Source of the DNA: Chthonomonas sp. UBA2362
GTDB lineage: Bacteria; Armatimonadota; Fimbriimonadia; Fimbriimonadales; Fimbriimonadaceae
Direction: 5' to 3'
Assembly (NCBI GenBank): GCA_002344135.1
Contig: DDTO01000002.1
Coordinates: 422,794-486,793 of the forward strand
Length of the DNA stretch: 64,000 bases
In this document: positions 33,873 through 41,696 of the stretch, piece after piece
Position numbering within the stretch: position 1 is the first letter of the stretch
Layout of the letters: the number at the start of each line of letters is the position of its first letter
Program-made: the position numbers and the translations under genes
Notes under the pieces: generated by a model
What the model was told of the DNA's origin: nothing
The model's database searches: none
Seen by the model: the letters and a program-made list of their open reading frames with translations, nothing else

Positions 33873-34796
33873 TTGAAGAAGGCCTTTACGCTCATCGAGC
33901 TTTTGGTGGTGATCGCGATCATCGCGATCCTCGCCGCAATTCTGTTCCCGGTATTTGCCCAAGCCAAGTCGGCGGCAAAGAAGGCGACGTCGATCTCGAA
34001 TATGAAGCAGTTCGGGTCGGCCGTGATCCTGTATATGGGCGACAACGACGACACCTATCCCCGCAACGACGACTGCGTGGACAAGTCCTCGCTAAACCCC
34101 GCTCTGAACACGCGGCCGTTCAATCCAACGGGCGTCGGGTGCTCTTCCGGCCCATTCTACTACCGGGTCAATCACTATGGGTGGCAGAAGTGGCTGATGC
34201 CCTACACCAAGAGCGTCGAGGTGTTCTTCCACCCGGCCATGCAGAAGGTGAAGTCGAACTGGGACGACGCTGGCGAGATCATGAACGGCTACGCACTCAA
34301 TCTTTCGATCACCGGCGCCCTCAACACCTATGGCGATGTTAACCGGAACGGTGCATTCCGCGACAGCTTCCTTGGCGGAACCCAGAGTGCGATTCCTGAT
34401 CCCTCGCAGGCGATGCTGTTCACCGAGTTGCGGAGTACGCTCATTAACTTCATGCCCATCTTCACGACGCCAAACGCCAATAGGCAGACGGCCTATCCGC
34501 CTGCCGTGCGCGAACTGTGGATCCCGATGTTCATGAAGCGCATCGGAACGAGTGGCTGCAACTACTCGAGCGAGGTCGATACGACCAACTACCCGTTCGG
34601 CGGCAACATCATCGTGTCGCGAACCGACACAAGCACCAAGGCAATGCCCATCAAGCAGTTCCTGGCGAACACGCCGTCCGCAGCCGAGTACCCGGTCAGC
34701 GGGATGTGGCCGTGCGGACCGACGGGCGGTTCGTGGACGATCGGCGCAGCCCCTACTTGGAACAAGTCGTGGCCCATGTGGGCACTGGAACGATGA
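33873..34796 (+). CDS. DUF1559-type prepilin / pseudopilin, copy 3
   Basis: 307 residues from TTG 33873, seven bases after GGAGG. The leader is only MKKA before FTLIELLVVIAIIAILAAIL, again with Ala at -1. SISNMKQFGSAVILYMGDND follows, and the globular part is divergent from copies 1 and 2. A TAAAAT hexamer near 33792 may be its -10 box. Its stop overlaps the start of a 57-residue lipoprotein gene (ATGA), so the two are coupled. It probably builds or primes a type II/IV pilus-like filament in the envelope. Confidence 0.93.
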   Translation: MKKAFTLIELLVVIAIIAILAAILFPVFAQAKSAAKKATSISNMKQFGSAVILYMGDNDDTYPRNDDCVDKSSLNPALNTRPFNPTGVGCSSGPFYYRVNHYGWQKWLMPYTKSVEVFFHPAMQKVKSNWDDAGEIMNGYALNLSITGALNTYGDVNRNGAFRDSFLGGTQSAIPDPSQAMLFTELRSTLINFMPIFTTPNANRQTAYPPAVRELWIPMFMKRIGTSGCNYSSEVDTTNYPFGGNIIVSRTDTSTKAMPIKQFLANTPSAAEYPVSGMWPCGPTGGSWTIGAAPTWNKSWPMWALER

Positions 34797-34966
34797 GGAC
34801 CCTCCTCGGAGTCTTCCTCGCCGCCTTGCTGATTGGCTTGGTAGGATGTGGCTCAAGCGACGTCTCGGCATCCGATGTCAAGAAGGACGACCAGTCACGG
34901 AAGGCCTACGAGGACGAATACTTGAAGAAGAATCCGCCTCCTCCCGGAGAAGGGCCAGGAAACTAG
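34793..34966 (+). CDS. Very small lipoprotein coupled to prepilin copy 3
   Basis: 57 residues starting MRTLLGVFLAALLIGLVGCG. This is a signal peptide with a lipobox (LVGC, Cys at residue 19). The mature part is short, charged and proline-ended (EYLKKNPPPPGEGPGN). The ATG overlaps the prepilin stop by ATGA. The prepilin at 40929 also has an ATGA-coupled small membrane protein with a proline-rich tail, so the pairing is probably not by chance. The function is unknown. Confidence 0.8.
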   Translation: MRTLLGVFLAALLIGLVGCGSSDVSASDVKKDDQSRKAYEDEYLKKNPPPPGEGPGN

Positions 34967-34969
34967 TAG

Positions 34970-34997
34970 GAGGGTCGAACCTTTTGGTTCGACCCTC
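34970..34997 (+). terminator. Terminator hairpin after the prepilin copy 3 operon
   Basis: A perfect 12-bp stem, GAGGGTCGAACC with loop TTTT, directly after the lipoprotein stop codon. A weak T content follows. Confidence 0.7.
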
Positions 34998-35110
34998 GAT
35001 TGTCAGGCCAGCGTGAAGAAGATCGTGAACCGGGGGCACGAACCATCCCCCGGCTACCTCCTCCATCGCGCGTAGCCCGTGGATGGGTCGTGCCGCGGGA
35101 AGACGGATTA

Positions 35111-35166
35111 GCGCCCGCGCGGATGGGGTCAGCGCCAGCGCGGATGGGATCAGCGCCCGCGCGGAT
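35111..35166. repeat. 21-base tandem repeat, 2.7 copies
   Basis: The unit GCGCCCGCGCGGATGGGGTC plus A is repeated with two or three substitutions. A shorter version (1.7 copies) is at 36501-36535 on the other side of the island. Confidence 0.75.
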
Positions 35167-35328
35167 TTCCATGCCTCCGCCCCCGTGGGTGGAGGCTCGA
35201 TGGGCCATTGGCTGAGCTCAACTCCGAAAGAACAGCCCACCGGTCTCGGCCGTTCTATGCCTCAACCCTCGTAGGGTTGAGGCATCGGAATCCCCCCGGC
35301 TAGGTCCCGCCAACGGTCAAGAGCCGTG

Positions 35329-35407
35329 CTTTTTCATTTCATTCATTCATGCCTTTTTCATTTCATTTCATTTTCATTTCATTCATTTCATTTCATTTTT
35401 CATTCAT
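35329..35407. repeat. CATTT/CATT low-complexity tract
   Basis: About 79 bases made almost only of CATTT and CATT units, broken once by GCCTTTTT. It is extremely AT-rich within a GC-rich genome and lies between two REP palindromes. Confidence 0.85.
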
Positions 35408-35694
35408 GCCTCAACCCTCGCAGGGTTGAGGCTCGCCGCGCCAACGGCCAAGAGCAGTGCTCATCGAGGCTGAGTAAGTCTGTTCCATTCCATGCCTCAA
35501 CCCTCGGAGGGTTGAGGCTCGCTAGGCCATTGGCTGAGCTCAACTCCGGACGAACAACCCACCTTTCTCGGTCGTCCGATGGCCCTGGCCGGAGGCATCA
35601 GAGGCGGGCGAGCCTCAACCCTACGAGGGTTGAGGCATCGGATGGAATCGGAATCGGAAGGAAGGGTCACGGTGTCCGGCGGAGGTCGAAGTTC

Positions 35695-36261
35695 TCAGCC
35701 CCGTGACCAGGGCCAACGGCAATTGAGAACGGCACGCAGATCGCATGGCAAGCCGAACTCGTCCTCCCAAGATCCGAATTCGTGGTAGCGAGCGCTGCTG
35801 ACATAATAGGAAAACGAGCAGGGCGAGAGCCCACGCCTGACGGGATTCTGGTGGATGTACGCGCTCTTTTGCCTCAACTGGTCCTCGTCAGCAAGAGCGA
35901 AGGAACGGAAGCTCCGTTGCCAAACGCTCCGCCCATTCAGACCGATCTGCTGCGAGAGTGCCACTCGCTCGCTCGGCTTCAAGTCCTGGCTCAGCAGCTT
36001 GCCGGAGTTCGACTTGATGCGGTTGACGAGCCATGACACGTCTCGCTCGTCGGGGACCGTGCAGACGCAGTGCAAATGCTCGGGCATGACGACGAACGCG
36101 TGAAGCTTCGAGCCGTAGTGCCTGAGGTCATCGACGAGGGATTGCGCCATCATTAGTTTCCGCAGCTCACTCGCGAACAGCGGAACGAAGTCCAAGCACG
36201 TCGTGGTGATGAAGACGGCCTGGCCTGCCGCGCCGTGATTCTTGAAGTGCCGCTGTCGCAC
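35695..36261 (-). CDS. REP-associated tyrosine transposase (RAYT, Y1 family)
   Basis: 188 residues starting at GTG 36261. The HUH motif is in HAFVVMPEHLHCVCTVP (HLH), and the catalytic Tyr is probably that of KSAYIHQNPVRRGLSP. Both are hallmarks of the IS200-like Y1 transposase family; GQAVFITTTCLDFVPLF is the usual first strand. Proteins of this group are thought to cut and move REP palindromes. REP-like palindromes stand on both sides (35173-35636 and 36287-36493). The gene is intact with no frameshift. No Shine-Dalgarno is evident, so expression may be low. Confidence 0.9.
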   Translation of the reverse strand: MRQRHFKNHGAAGQAVFITTTCLDFVPLFASELRKLMMAQSLVDDLRHYGSKLHAFVVMPEHLHCVCTVPDERDVSWLVNRIKSNSGKLLSQDLKPSERVALSQQIGLNGRSVWQRSFRSFALADEDQLRQKSAYIHQNPVRRGLSPCSFSYYVSSARYHEFGSWEDEFGLPCDLRAVLNCRWPWSRG

Positions 36262-36558
36262 GATTCATAGTACTTCGGTTGGAGTAGCCTCAACCCTGCG
36301 AGGGTTGAGGCATCGAGGCATCGGATGCACGAACCATCTCCCGGCTACCATGCCTCCGCCCCCGTGGGGTGGAGGCTCGCAGGGCCATTGGCTGAGCTCA
36401 ACTCCGAAAGAACAGCCCACTGGTCTCGGATGTCCATGGCACTGGCTGGAGGCATCGGGGGCGAGCAAGCCTTAGCCCTGCGAGGGTTGAGGCATGCCCA
36501 GCGCTAGCGCGGATGGGGTCAGCGCCAGCGCGGATTCGGGCTGTGTGTACTTCTTCCT
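36262..36558. repeat. Right REP-like palindrome cluster of the RAYT island
   Basis: Palindromes at 36287-36311 and 36469-36493 (the second slightly decayed, CTTAGCCCT), and the GCCTCC-type one at 36352-36376. The segment 36384-36493 is a direct repeat of about 110 bases matching 35526-35636. The 21-base tandem unit recurs at 36501-36535. No gene is seen; the thrS stop codon lies just beyond. Confidence 0.85.
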
Positions 36559-38439
36559 TTATCCGGCTTGCTCGACACGATCCAGGAAACCTGCGAGGCT
36601 CATCGGGCCGAGGTCGCCGTCCTCGCGCGAACGAACGCCCACCGTCCCCGCTTCCATGTCCCGATCGCCGACGATGAGCATGAACGGCACCTTCATGCGC
36701 TGGTTCTCCCGGATCTTCTTGCCCAGCGTTTCGCGTCGATGGTCGATCTCGATACGGCGGCGGTCCTCGCCCGGCGGCAGCAAACCGAGGCCGTAGACGT
36801 CCGGATCGCCCGCCCCCTCGAACTGCGCGAGTTGGAGGTCGGGAGTCGAGAATCCCTGCAGCCGCCGGGCGATCGCCTCCGCGTATCCGACGTGCCGATC
36901 CGAAATGGGCAGGATGGCCACCTGCACCGGAGCGAGCCAGTAGGGGAACGCGCCGGCGTACTGCTCGGTCAGAAGACCGATCATCCGATCGAGGGACCCG
37001 AAGGGCGCCCGGTGGATCATGATCGGGCGGTGAGGCTTGCCGTCCTCGCCGATGTATTCGAGATCGAACCGCTCGGGGAGGTTGTAGTCGACCTGCACCG
37101 TGCCCATCTGCCAGTCCCTTCCGATAGCGTCGCGGATCATCAGATCCAGCTTCGGACCGTAGAACGCGGCATCGCCGGGTGAGACCTCGTAATCGAGGCC
37201 CATCTGCTTGCATGCCTGCTCGATCGCCGCGGTCGCGAGCGCCCAGTTCTCGTCGTCGCCCACGTACTTGTCGCTCGACGGGTCCTTAGTGCCGAGTCGG
37301 GCGCGGAAGTCGGTGAGGCCGAGCTTGTTCAAAACCACCTGCATGAGTTCGACGACCCCGATGAACTCCGCCAAAAGCTGATCGGGTCTGACGAAAAGAT
37401 GGGCGTCGTCCTGGGTGAAGCCGCGATCCCGCATGATTCCATGAACTTCGCCGGTCTGTTCGAGCCGATGGACGTTCCCGAACTCGGCCAAGCGAATCGG
37501 CAGATCACGGTACGACCGAAGCTGAGAGGAGTAAATCTCGATATGGAACGGGCAGTTCATCGGCTTAAGGATGTAGGTGTCGTGCTCACCCTCTTCCATG
37601 AACGGGAATAGCTTTTCCTTGAACGTGATGATGTGGCCGGACTTCTCGAAGAGCCGGATGCTCGCGATGTGCGGAGTGACCACTGGCTGATAGCCTCGCT
37701 TCACCTGCTCGGATCGCAAGAAGTCGATCATGGTCTCGCGCAGGATCGCGCCCTTCGGAAGCCACAGCGGTAGGCCGATTCCGACCTTCGGCGAGGACAT
37801 GAAGAGCCCGAGTTCCCTGCCGAGGACACGGTGATCGCGCCTCTTGGCCTCTTCGAGGAAGTTCAGATACTGTTCGAGTTCTTCCGCGGTTTCGAAGGCG
37901 GTCCCATAGATTCGCTGAAGCTGCTTATTCTTGACGTCGCCGCGCCAATAGGCGCCGGCCAGGGACATCAGCTTGAAATGCTCGATCTCACCGGTGCGCT
38001 CGATATGGGGCCCGCGGCAGAGGTCGATGAACCGGTGGAGCTTGCCGTTCGCCGAGGACTGCTGCTCGAAAAAGCTCACTTCCTCGCCGTCGGGGACGGC
38101 TTCGAGCAGTTGGAGCTTGTAGAGCGCGGTCTCTTCGCCCTGGCCGAGCGTGCACTCCTCGAGGATGATGCGCTGGGCTTCATCCCGGTCTCGCGCGACT
38201 CGCTTCACGATCGGCTGATCGAGGCGGGCGAGTTCGCGCATGCGCTCTTCGATCTTCGGGAGATCGTCCTCGCGAATGGGCTCGTCGAGATCGACGTCGT
38301 AGTAAAACCCGTTCTCGATGGGCGGACCGATCGCCAGCTTGACGCCGGGATAGAGTTCGGTGAGTGCCTGAGCCATCAAGTGGGCGGCGGAATGCCGCAG
38401 GCGATAAAGGTGGCTCTGTTCGTAAGGAATCGTGCTCAT
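36559..38439 (-). CDS. thrS: Threonyl-tRNA synthetase lacking the TGS domain
   Basis: 626 residues from ATG 38439 with GGGAGG ahead. The protein begins directly at the editing domain (LYRLRHSAAHLMAQALTEL; LAIGPPIENGFYYDVDLDEP); the N-terminal TGS domain of most ThrRS is absent, and the upstream frame does not supply it. The catalytic domain has zinc ligands in LKPMNCPFHIEIY, TQDDAHLFV and IMIHRAPFGSLDRMIG. The anticodon-binding domain contains an unusual insertion of about 30 residues (FEGAGDPDVYGLGLLPPGED) and ends PMSLAGFLDRVEQAG. It charges tRNA-Thr. The repeat island begins just after its 3' end. Confidence 0.95.
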   Translation of the reverse strand: MSTIPYEQSHLYRLRHSAAHLMAQALTELYPGVKLAIGPPIENGFYYDVDLDEPIREDDLPKIEERMRELARLDQPIVKRVARDRDEAQRIILEECTLGQGEETALYKLQLLEAVPDGEEVSFFEQQSSANGKLHRFIDLCRGPHIERTGEIEHFKLMSLAGAYWRGDVKNKQLQRIYGTAFETAEELEQYLNFLEEAKRRDHRVLGRELGLFMSSPKVGIGLPLWLPKGAILRETMIDFLRSEQVKRGYQPVVTPHIASIRLFEKSGHIITFKEKLFPFMEEGEHDTYILKPMNCPFHIEIYSSQLRSYRDLPIRLAEFGNVHRLEQTGEVHGIMRDRGFTQDDAHLFVRPDQLLAEFIGVVELMQVVLNKLGLTDFRARLGTKDPSSDKYVGDDENWALATAAIEQACKQMGLDYEVSPGDAAFYGPKLDLMIRDAIGRDWQMGTVQVDYNLPERFDLEYIGEDGKPHRPIMIHRAPFGSLDRMIGLLTEQYAGAFPYWLAPVQVAILPISDRHVGYAEAIARRLQGFSTPDLQLAQFEGAGDPDVYGLGLLPPGEDRRRIEIDHRRETLGKKIRENQRMKVPFMLIVGDRDMEAGTVGVRSREDGDLGPMSLAGFLDRVEQAG

Positions 38440-38513
38440 AGCGTGGTGCCCTCCCTGACCAAGGGAATGGATTGTCGAGCGCGCAGGATACCTCAGCGAC
38501 CCCCCACGAAGCA

Positions 38514-38545
38514 AGTCCGCCGCCTCGCAAGCGAGGCGGCGGACT
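38514..38545 (-). terminator. Hairpin between dockerin-type gene 2 and thrS
   Basis: A perfect 15-bp stem, AGTCCGCCGCCTCGC, with a two-base loop. It lies 26 bases after the dockerin-type gene stop on the minus strand. There is no T-run. Confidence 0.6.
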
Positions 38546-38570
38546 CGGGACGTGGAGGAATCGAACGGGA

Positions 38571-39845
38571 CTAGTCGTCGCCGATTTGGCCAAAGTTCGC
38601 GCTCAGCTGCGCGAAGTCGCCGATGTCGATTTCGTTGTCGCCGTTGAGGTCGGCCTCGAAGTTCCAACCTCCATCGGGAGGCGTCAGGCCGGGATCGCCA
38701 CCATAGGTGCCGAAGGCCGCGGAGAGGAGCGCGAAATCGCCGATCGCGACCTCGTTATCGCCGTCGCAGTCACCGTTCATTTGATCGAACGTGCCAGCGT
38801 CGCCACCCGCCACGGATATGTTCGTCCGAACCTTCCGAAGCCAGTGCGAGCCCTTGACCGCCACGTTGATCGTTCCGGTAGCGGTCGTATAGAAGTAGAT
38901 TCTTCCATCGGCCTCCGGCGCGACCGCCATTCGGTCGAGGATGTTGTTGTTGGTGTCTCTGACTTCGACGACCACCCGCTGACCCGTGAGCACGCCGGGC
39001 ACGAGGCCCTGAAGGTCCACCTGGGCGACCATCCGGCTGGTCTGTGTGATGGCGAAGTTGTCGACCACGAGGTACTCGGTGCCGGGGTCACCCTGCATTC
39101 CCGAGCCGCGGAAGGCGATTCGCTGGAACTGGTCGGTCCAGTTGACGCCGTCGTTGTTGAAGTACCAGCGCAGCCGCGGCCGTCCGAACTGTGGCAGGAA
39201 GGTTCCCATCTCCGTCGGCAACCCGACGGTACCGCCGTTGATGTCGGTGATGCGGAAATTGGTGATCGTGTGCTTCACCCAGTCCATGTCCATCTCGAAC
39301 CGGTACCACGTGTCCGGGAAGAGGAATCCGGAAACGAGGTTGTAGCCGACATAGCCGGAGATGTCCAGGCCGTCGATGTCGCTGAAGCCGTTCATCGCGC
39401 CGCCGGGTCCGCCTCCGTTCTGGCCATAGGGCTGAATGATCTGGTCGATCGCGCCAGCACCGGCGCCGCCGTAGAGCAGCGCACCCAGGAACAGGTTAGA
39501 AGCGCTGGGGTTGCTGCGCGGGCTCATATACAGGTCCCATCGAACTCGGTGGAATCCCGAGTTGATGATCGTCGGCAGCGAGCGCTGAACGCGTCGACTC
39601 ACGCCGGCGGCCTGCCCCTCAACCCGTTGGAACTGCAGCGCTTTGGTGCTCCCGCCGACCGGGCTGACTCGCCCATTCTGGACGGTAACCGCACCGGGCT
39701 CCGGAACCGGATCGACGACGTTGGTCCAGCCATCCTGGCCGACGAGGTCGCCCAGATTCAGGCTCTCGAAGTCGTACGAGAACTGGGCGTGCGAAGCGCC
39801 CGAAAGGGCCAACACACTAAAACACGCAAGGATATTGAGTTTCAT
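38571..39845 (-). CDS. Secreted protein with C-terminal dockerin type I repeats, second copy
   Basis: 424 residues from ATG 39845, chosen because GAGGAG is 7 bases ahead. Signal peptide MKLNILACFSVLALSGASHA. A jelly-roll-like domain follows (FSYDFESLNLGDLVGQDGW; WYRFEMDMDWVKHTITNFRI), reminiscent of LamG/concanavalin-type carbohydrate-binding folds. The two final dockerin repeats are DCDGDNEVAIGDFALLSA and DLNGDNEIDIGDFAQLSANF. It resembles the protein at 32469 only in its tail, so the dockerin is a shared module on different cargo domains. It probably acts outside the cell or on its surface. Confidence 0.85.
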   Translation of the reverse strand: MKLNILACFSVLALSGASHAQFSYDFESLNLGDLVGQDGWTNVVDPVPEPGAVTVQNGRVSPVGGSTKALQFQRVEGQAAGVSRRVQRSLPTIINSGFHRVRWDLYMSPRSNPSASNLFLGALLYGGAGAGAIDQIIQPYGQNGGGPGGAMNGFSDIDGLDISGYVGYNLVSGFLFPDTWYRFEMDMDWVKHTITNFRITDINGGTVGLPTEMGTFLPQFGRPRLRWYFNNDGVNWTDQFQRIAFRGSGMQGDPGTEYLVVDNFAITQTSRMVAQVDLQGLVPGVLTGQRVVVEVRDTNNNILDRMAVAPEADGRIYFYTTATGTINVAVKGSHWLRKVRTNISVAGGDAGTFDQMNGDCDGDNEVAIGDFALLSAAFGTYGGDPGLTPPDGGWNFEADLNGDNEIDIGDFAQLSANFGQIGDD

Positions 39846-39910
39846 TACCATCTCCTCATTCAAACAGGGGCCGAACGATGGCTCGGCCAGATGTCAGCAA
39901 TCGCCGGAGG

Positions 39911-40156
39911 CTAGCGGCCCCCAGTCTCGGAAGAACTCGGCGCACCCGTACTCGGGTTGATCGCATTCGGCGGCTGCTCCCCAGGACGAACTCCGGGAGG
40001 CAGAAGGGGGTTCTCAGCGGACTTGTCGTAGAAACTATCGCCCCCAGCCCCCATCCCGCCGAAGATCCATGCGATGGCGACGACGAGAGCGGCGGCCGCT
40101 GCGATCACGGCAACCAGCCGGATCGGAAACTTGCTCCCTTGGTCGTTTCCCGTCAT
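39911..40156 (-). CDS. Small single-pass membrane protein coupled to prepilin copy 4
   Basis: 81 residues with one membrane helix (IRLVAVIAAAAALVVAIAWI, about residues 12-31) and a Pro/Ser-rich tail (PLLPPGVRPGEQPPNAI). The ATG overlaps the prepilin stop by ATGA. This parallels the coupled lipoprotein after prepilin copy 3. The function is unknown; an accessory of the prepilin is plausible. Confidence 0.8.
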   Translation of the reverse strand: MTGNDQGSKFPIRLVAVIAAAAALVVAIAWIFGGMGAGGDSFYDKSAENPLLPPGVRPGEQPPNAINPSTGAPSSSETGGR

Positions 40157-40929
40157 TGGGGCAGGTTGTCCTGGTCGGGGTCGCAGTTCATGCCGCCCCA
40201 GTAAGGCTCGACGATCTTGCCGCTCACCACGCGTCGGCGACGGGAGTTCTCCATCTTGGTCGACTTGGCGTGCATGTCGGCCCCGATGAAGGTGACTTGC
40301 GCCATGATCGCGGGTCGCCTTGCTTCGACGGTCGAGCCCGTCAGGTTGCGCATGACGGACAGTTTCTCGACGTTGTGGTTCTGGCCGCGGTGCATGATCA
40401 TGTCGGCGCAGGTCCAGTTGTTCCAGTCCTCGTCACCGGAGAACCAGGTGAAGCCGGACGGTGTTTCGGCGACCATGATGGTGCTTGCGGGATGCGTGAT
40501 CGCGCTCAGCTGGCCGTTCAGGCCGTCGAGATAGTCACCGACGATGTCGTAGCTGATCGCGTAACTGGAATTCATTCGACGGTCGACGCCCCAATAGTCC
40601 GGGACCGGGAATGGTCCGTTGTAGTTGGGGCACTTCTGAATCCCGTCGGTCGTCGTGTAGGGTTTGATGAAGTCGTACCAACAGAGCCAGCCTCCGTCGC
40701 CCGGAGGGGCCCACGGCCAGTTGTTGTCGGGTCGATTGACCACCCGGTCGTCATTGTCGCCCGCATAAAGCATGAGGCCATATCCGAGCTGACGAGCATT
40801 CGAAATGCAAGCCGTCTTTTTGGCGGCAGCCTTGGCCTGGGCGAACACGGGGAAGAGGATCGCGGCGAGGATAGCGATAATAGCGATCACCACCAGCAGC
40901 TCAATGAGCGTGAATCCGCGTCGTTTCAT
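40153..40929 (-). CDS. DUF1559-type prepilin / pseudopilin, copy 4
   Basis: 258 residues from ATG 40929, 6 bases after GGGAG; an in-frame TTG two codons earlier is less likely. The leader MKRRG ends in the canonical Gly before FTLIELLVVIAIIAILAAIL, unlike the other three copies. A Cys-containing stretch (AAAKKTACISNARQLGYGLM) and the late FIGADMHAKSTKMEN segment follow, the latter fitting the His-containing C-terminal region of the family. It is translationally coupled to the small membrane protein downstream. Confidence 0.93.
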   Translation of the reverse strand: MKRRGFTLIELLVVIAIIAILAAILFPVFAQAKAAAKKTACISNARQLGYGLMLYAGDNDDRVVNRPDNNWPWAPPGDGGWLCWYDFIKPYTTTDGIQKCPNYNGPFPVPDYWGVDRRMNSSYAISYDIVGDYLDGLNGQLSAITHPASTIMVAETPSGFTWFSGDEDWNNWTCADMIMHRGQNHNVEKLSVMRNLTGSTVEARRPAIMAQVTFIGADMHAKSTKMENSRRRRVVSGKIVEPYWGGMNCDPDQDNLPQ

Positions 40930-41063
40930 GATCAACTCCCAAGAGTTTCTGGAACTCTCCTCCTATAGGATATAGCAGATACGCCTCGAATAGTTGCGGG
41001 TGTTCGACTTTCGGTCGATCTTGCGATCGAATCGCAACAACGGCGATACGGTGCGACGCAAAG

Positions 41064-41103
41064 AGAAGTGGTAGCGCGCCCCTGGGGGCGTGCTACCACT
41101 TCT
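41064..41103 (-). terminator. Long hairpin after the RRM protein gene
   Basis: An inverted repeat of 19 pairs with one mismatch (AGAAGTGGTAGCGCGCCCC and partner) and a two-base loop. It lies 23 bases after the stop codon of the RNA-binding protein gene. It is probably its terminator, although no T-run follows. Confidence 0.6.
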
Positions 41104-41126
41104 ATCTGTTCAGGTCGGTCGGAGCC

Positions 41127-41489
41127 TTACCAGCGACCGCCGCGACCGCGATCGCGACCGCCACCTCCGCCGCCGCGGCCACCGCCGCCGCCGCCGCCGT
41201 AGCCGCCGCCACCGCCATAACCACCGCCGCCGCCGCCACCGCCTTCATAGCGGGGTCGGGACTCGCGAGGGCGAGCTTCGTTCACGGTCAGCCGGCGTCC
41301 GTCGACTTCTGCGTTGTGCTTCGCGGTAACAGCGTCTTCCATCTTGTCCGCATCGACGTCGACGAAGCCAAAGCCTCGGCCTTCGATGATGCGCGCATTG
41401 GTGCCGCCGAACTCGTTGAAGAGAGCCTCGAGCTGAGACTCGGTGGTCGAATAGGGCAAGTTGCCCACGTAGAGAGATTTTGTAGCCAT
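41127..41489 (-). CDS. Glycine-rich RRM RNA-binding protein
   Basis: 120 residues. A single RNA recognition motif has RNP2 in KSLYVGNLPYSTTESQLEAL and RNP1 in GRGFGFVDVDADKMEDAV. It is followed by a Gly/Tyr/Arg-rich tail of about 45 residues (GGYGGGGGYGGGGGGGRGG). Similar proteins in cyanobacteria and other bacteria are cold-induced RNA chaperones. GGAGG lies 5 bases before the ATG. The RNP1 motif reads GRGFGFV where the consensus is [RK]GFGFV, so RNA binding is likely intact. Confidence 0.95.
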   Translation of the reverse strand: MATKSLYVGNLPYSTTESQLEALFNEFGGTNARIIEGRGFGFVDVDADKMEDAVTAKHNAEVDGRRLTVNEARPRESRPRYEGGGGGGGGYGGGGGYGGGGGGGRGGGGGGRDRGRGGRW

Positions 41490-41696
41490 TCTGCCTCCAA
41501 ATCGGCCGGGTTTCGGGGACTTACGTTACTCAGAGGCAGAAGCCAATGCGGAATCGGAAATCGGACACTTACCCAACCGTGCGCGTATTCTACTTCATTC
41601 TCGGTTCAAATCGTTCGCAAGGTCAGTTTTGGTCCCGGGCCCTTCGAAACAGAGCCCCGGATGCGGAACGTCTCATATAGAGGGAAGCCAATTCGC

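Larger units (their letters stand above)
34998..35694. repeat. Left REP-like palindrome cluster of the RAYT island
   Basis: About 700 bases without a gene. Four palindromes of 25 bases (GCCTCAACCCT, 3-base centre, AGGGTTGAGGC) lie at 35259-35283, 35408-35432, 35494-35518 and 35612-35636. A related one with the arm GCCTCC lies at 35173-35196. A longer direct repeat starting GCCATTGGCTGAGCTCAACT occurs at 35204 and 35526 (and at 36384 on the right side). A GCACGAACCATC segment at 35036 recurs at 36327. The copies flank the RAYT gene. Confidence 0.85.

Noticed and set aside
32493..33962. A 489-codon minus-strand frame opposite the dockerin-type gene
   Set aside because: The plus strand has a signal peptide, dockerin repeats, a promoter and a ribosome-binding site. 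The antisense product is low-complexity and unrecognisable.
35000..35274. Short open frames over the 21-base tandem repeat, giving GADPIRAGADPIRAGA-type peptides
   Set aside because: The periodicity comes from a 21-base DNA repeat divisible by three. There is no start signal, and the frame is open on both strands.
35173..36493. CRISPR array made of the repeated palindromes
   Set aside because: Spacing is irregular, spacers are themselves repeated, there is no cas gene, and a RAYT explains the palindromes.
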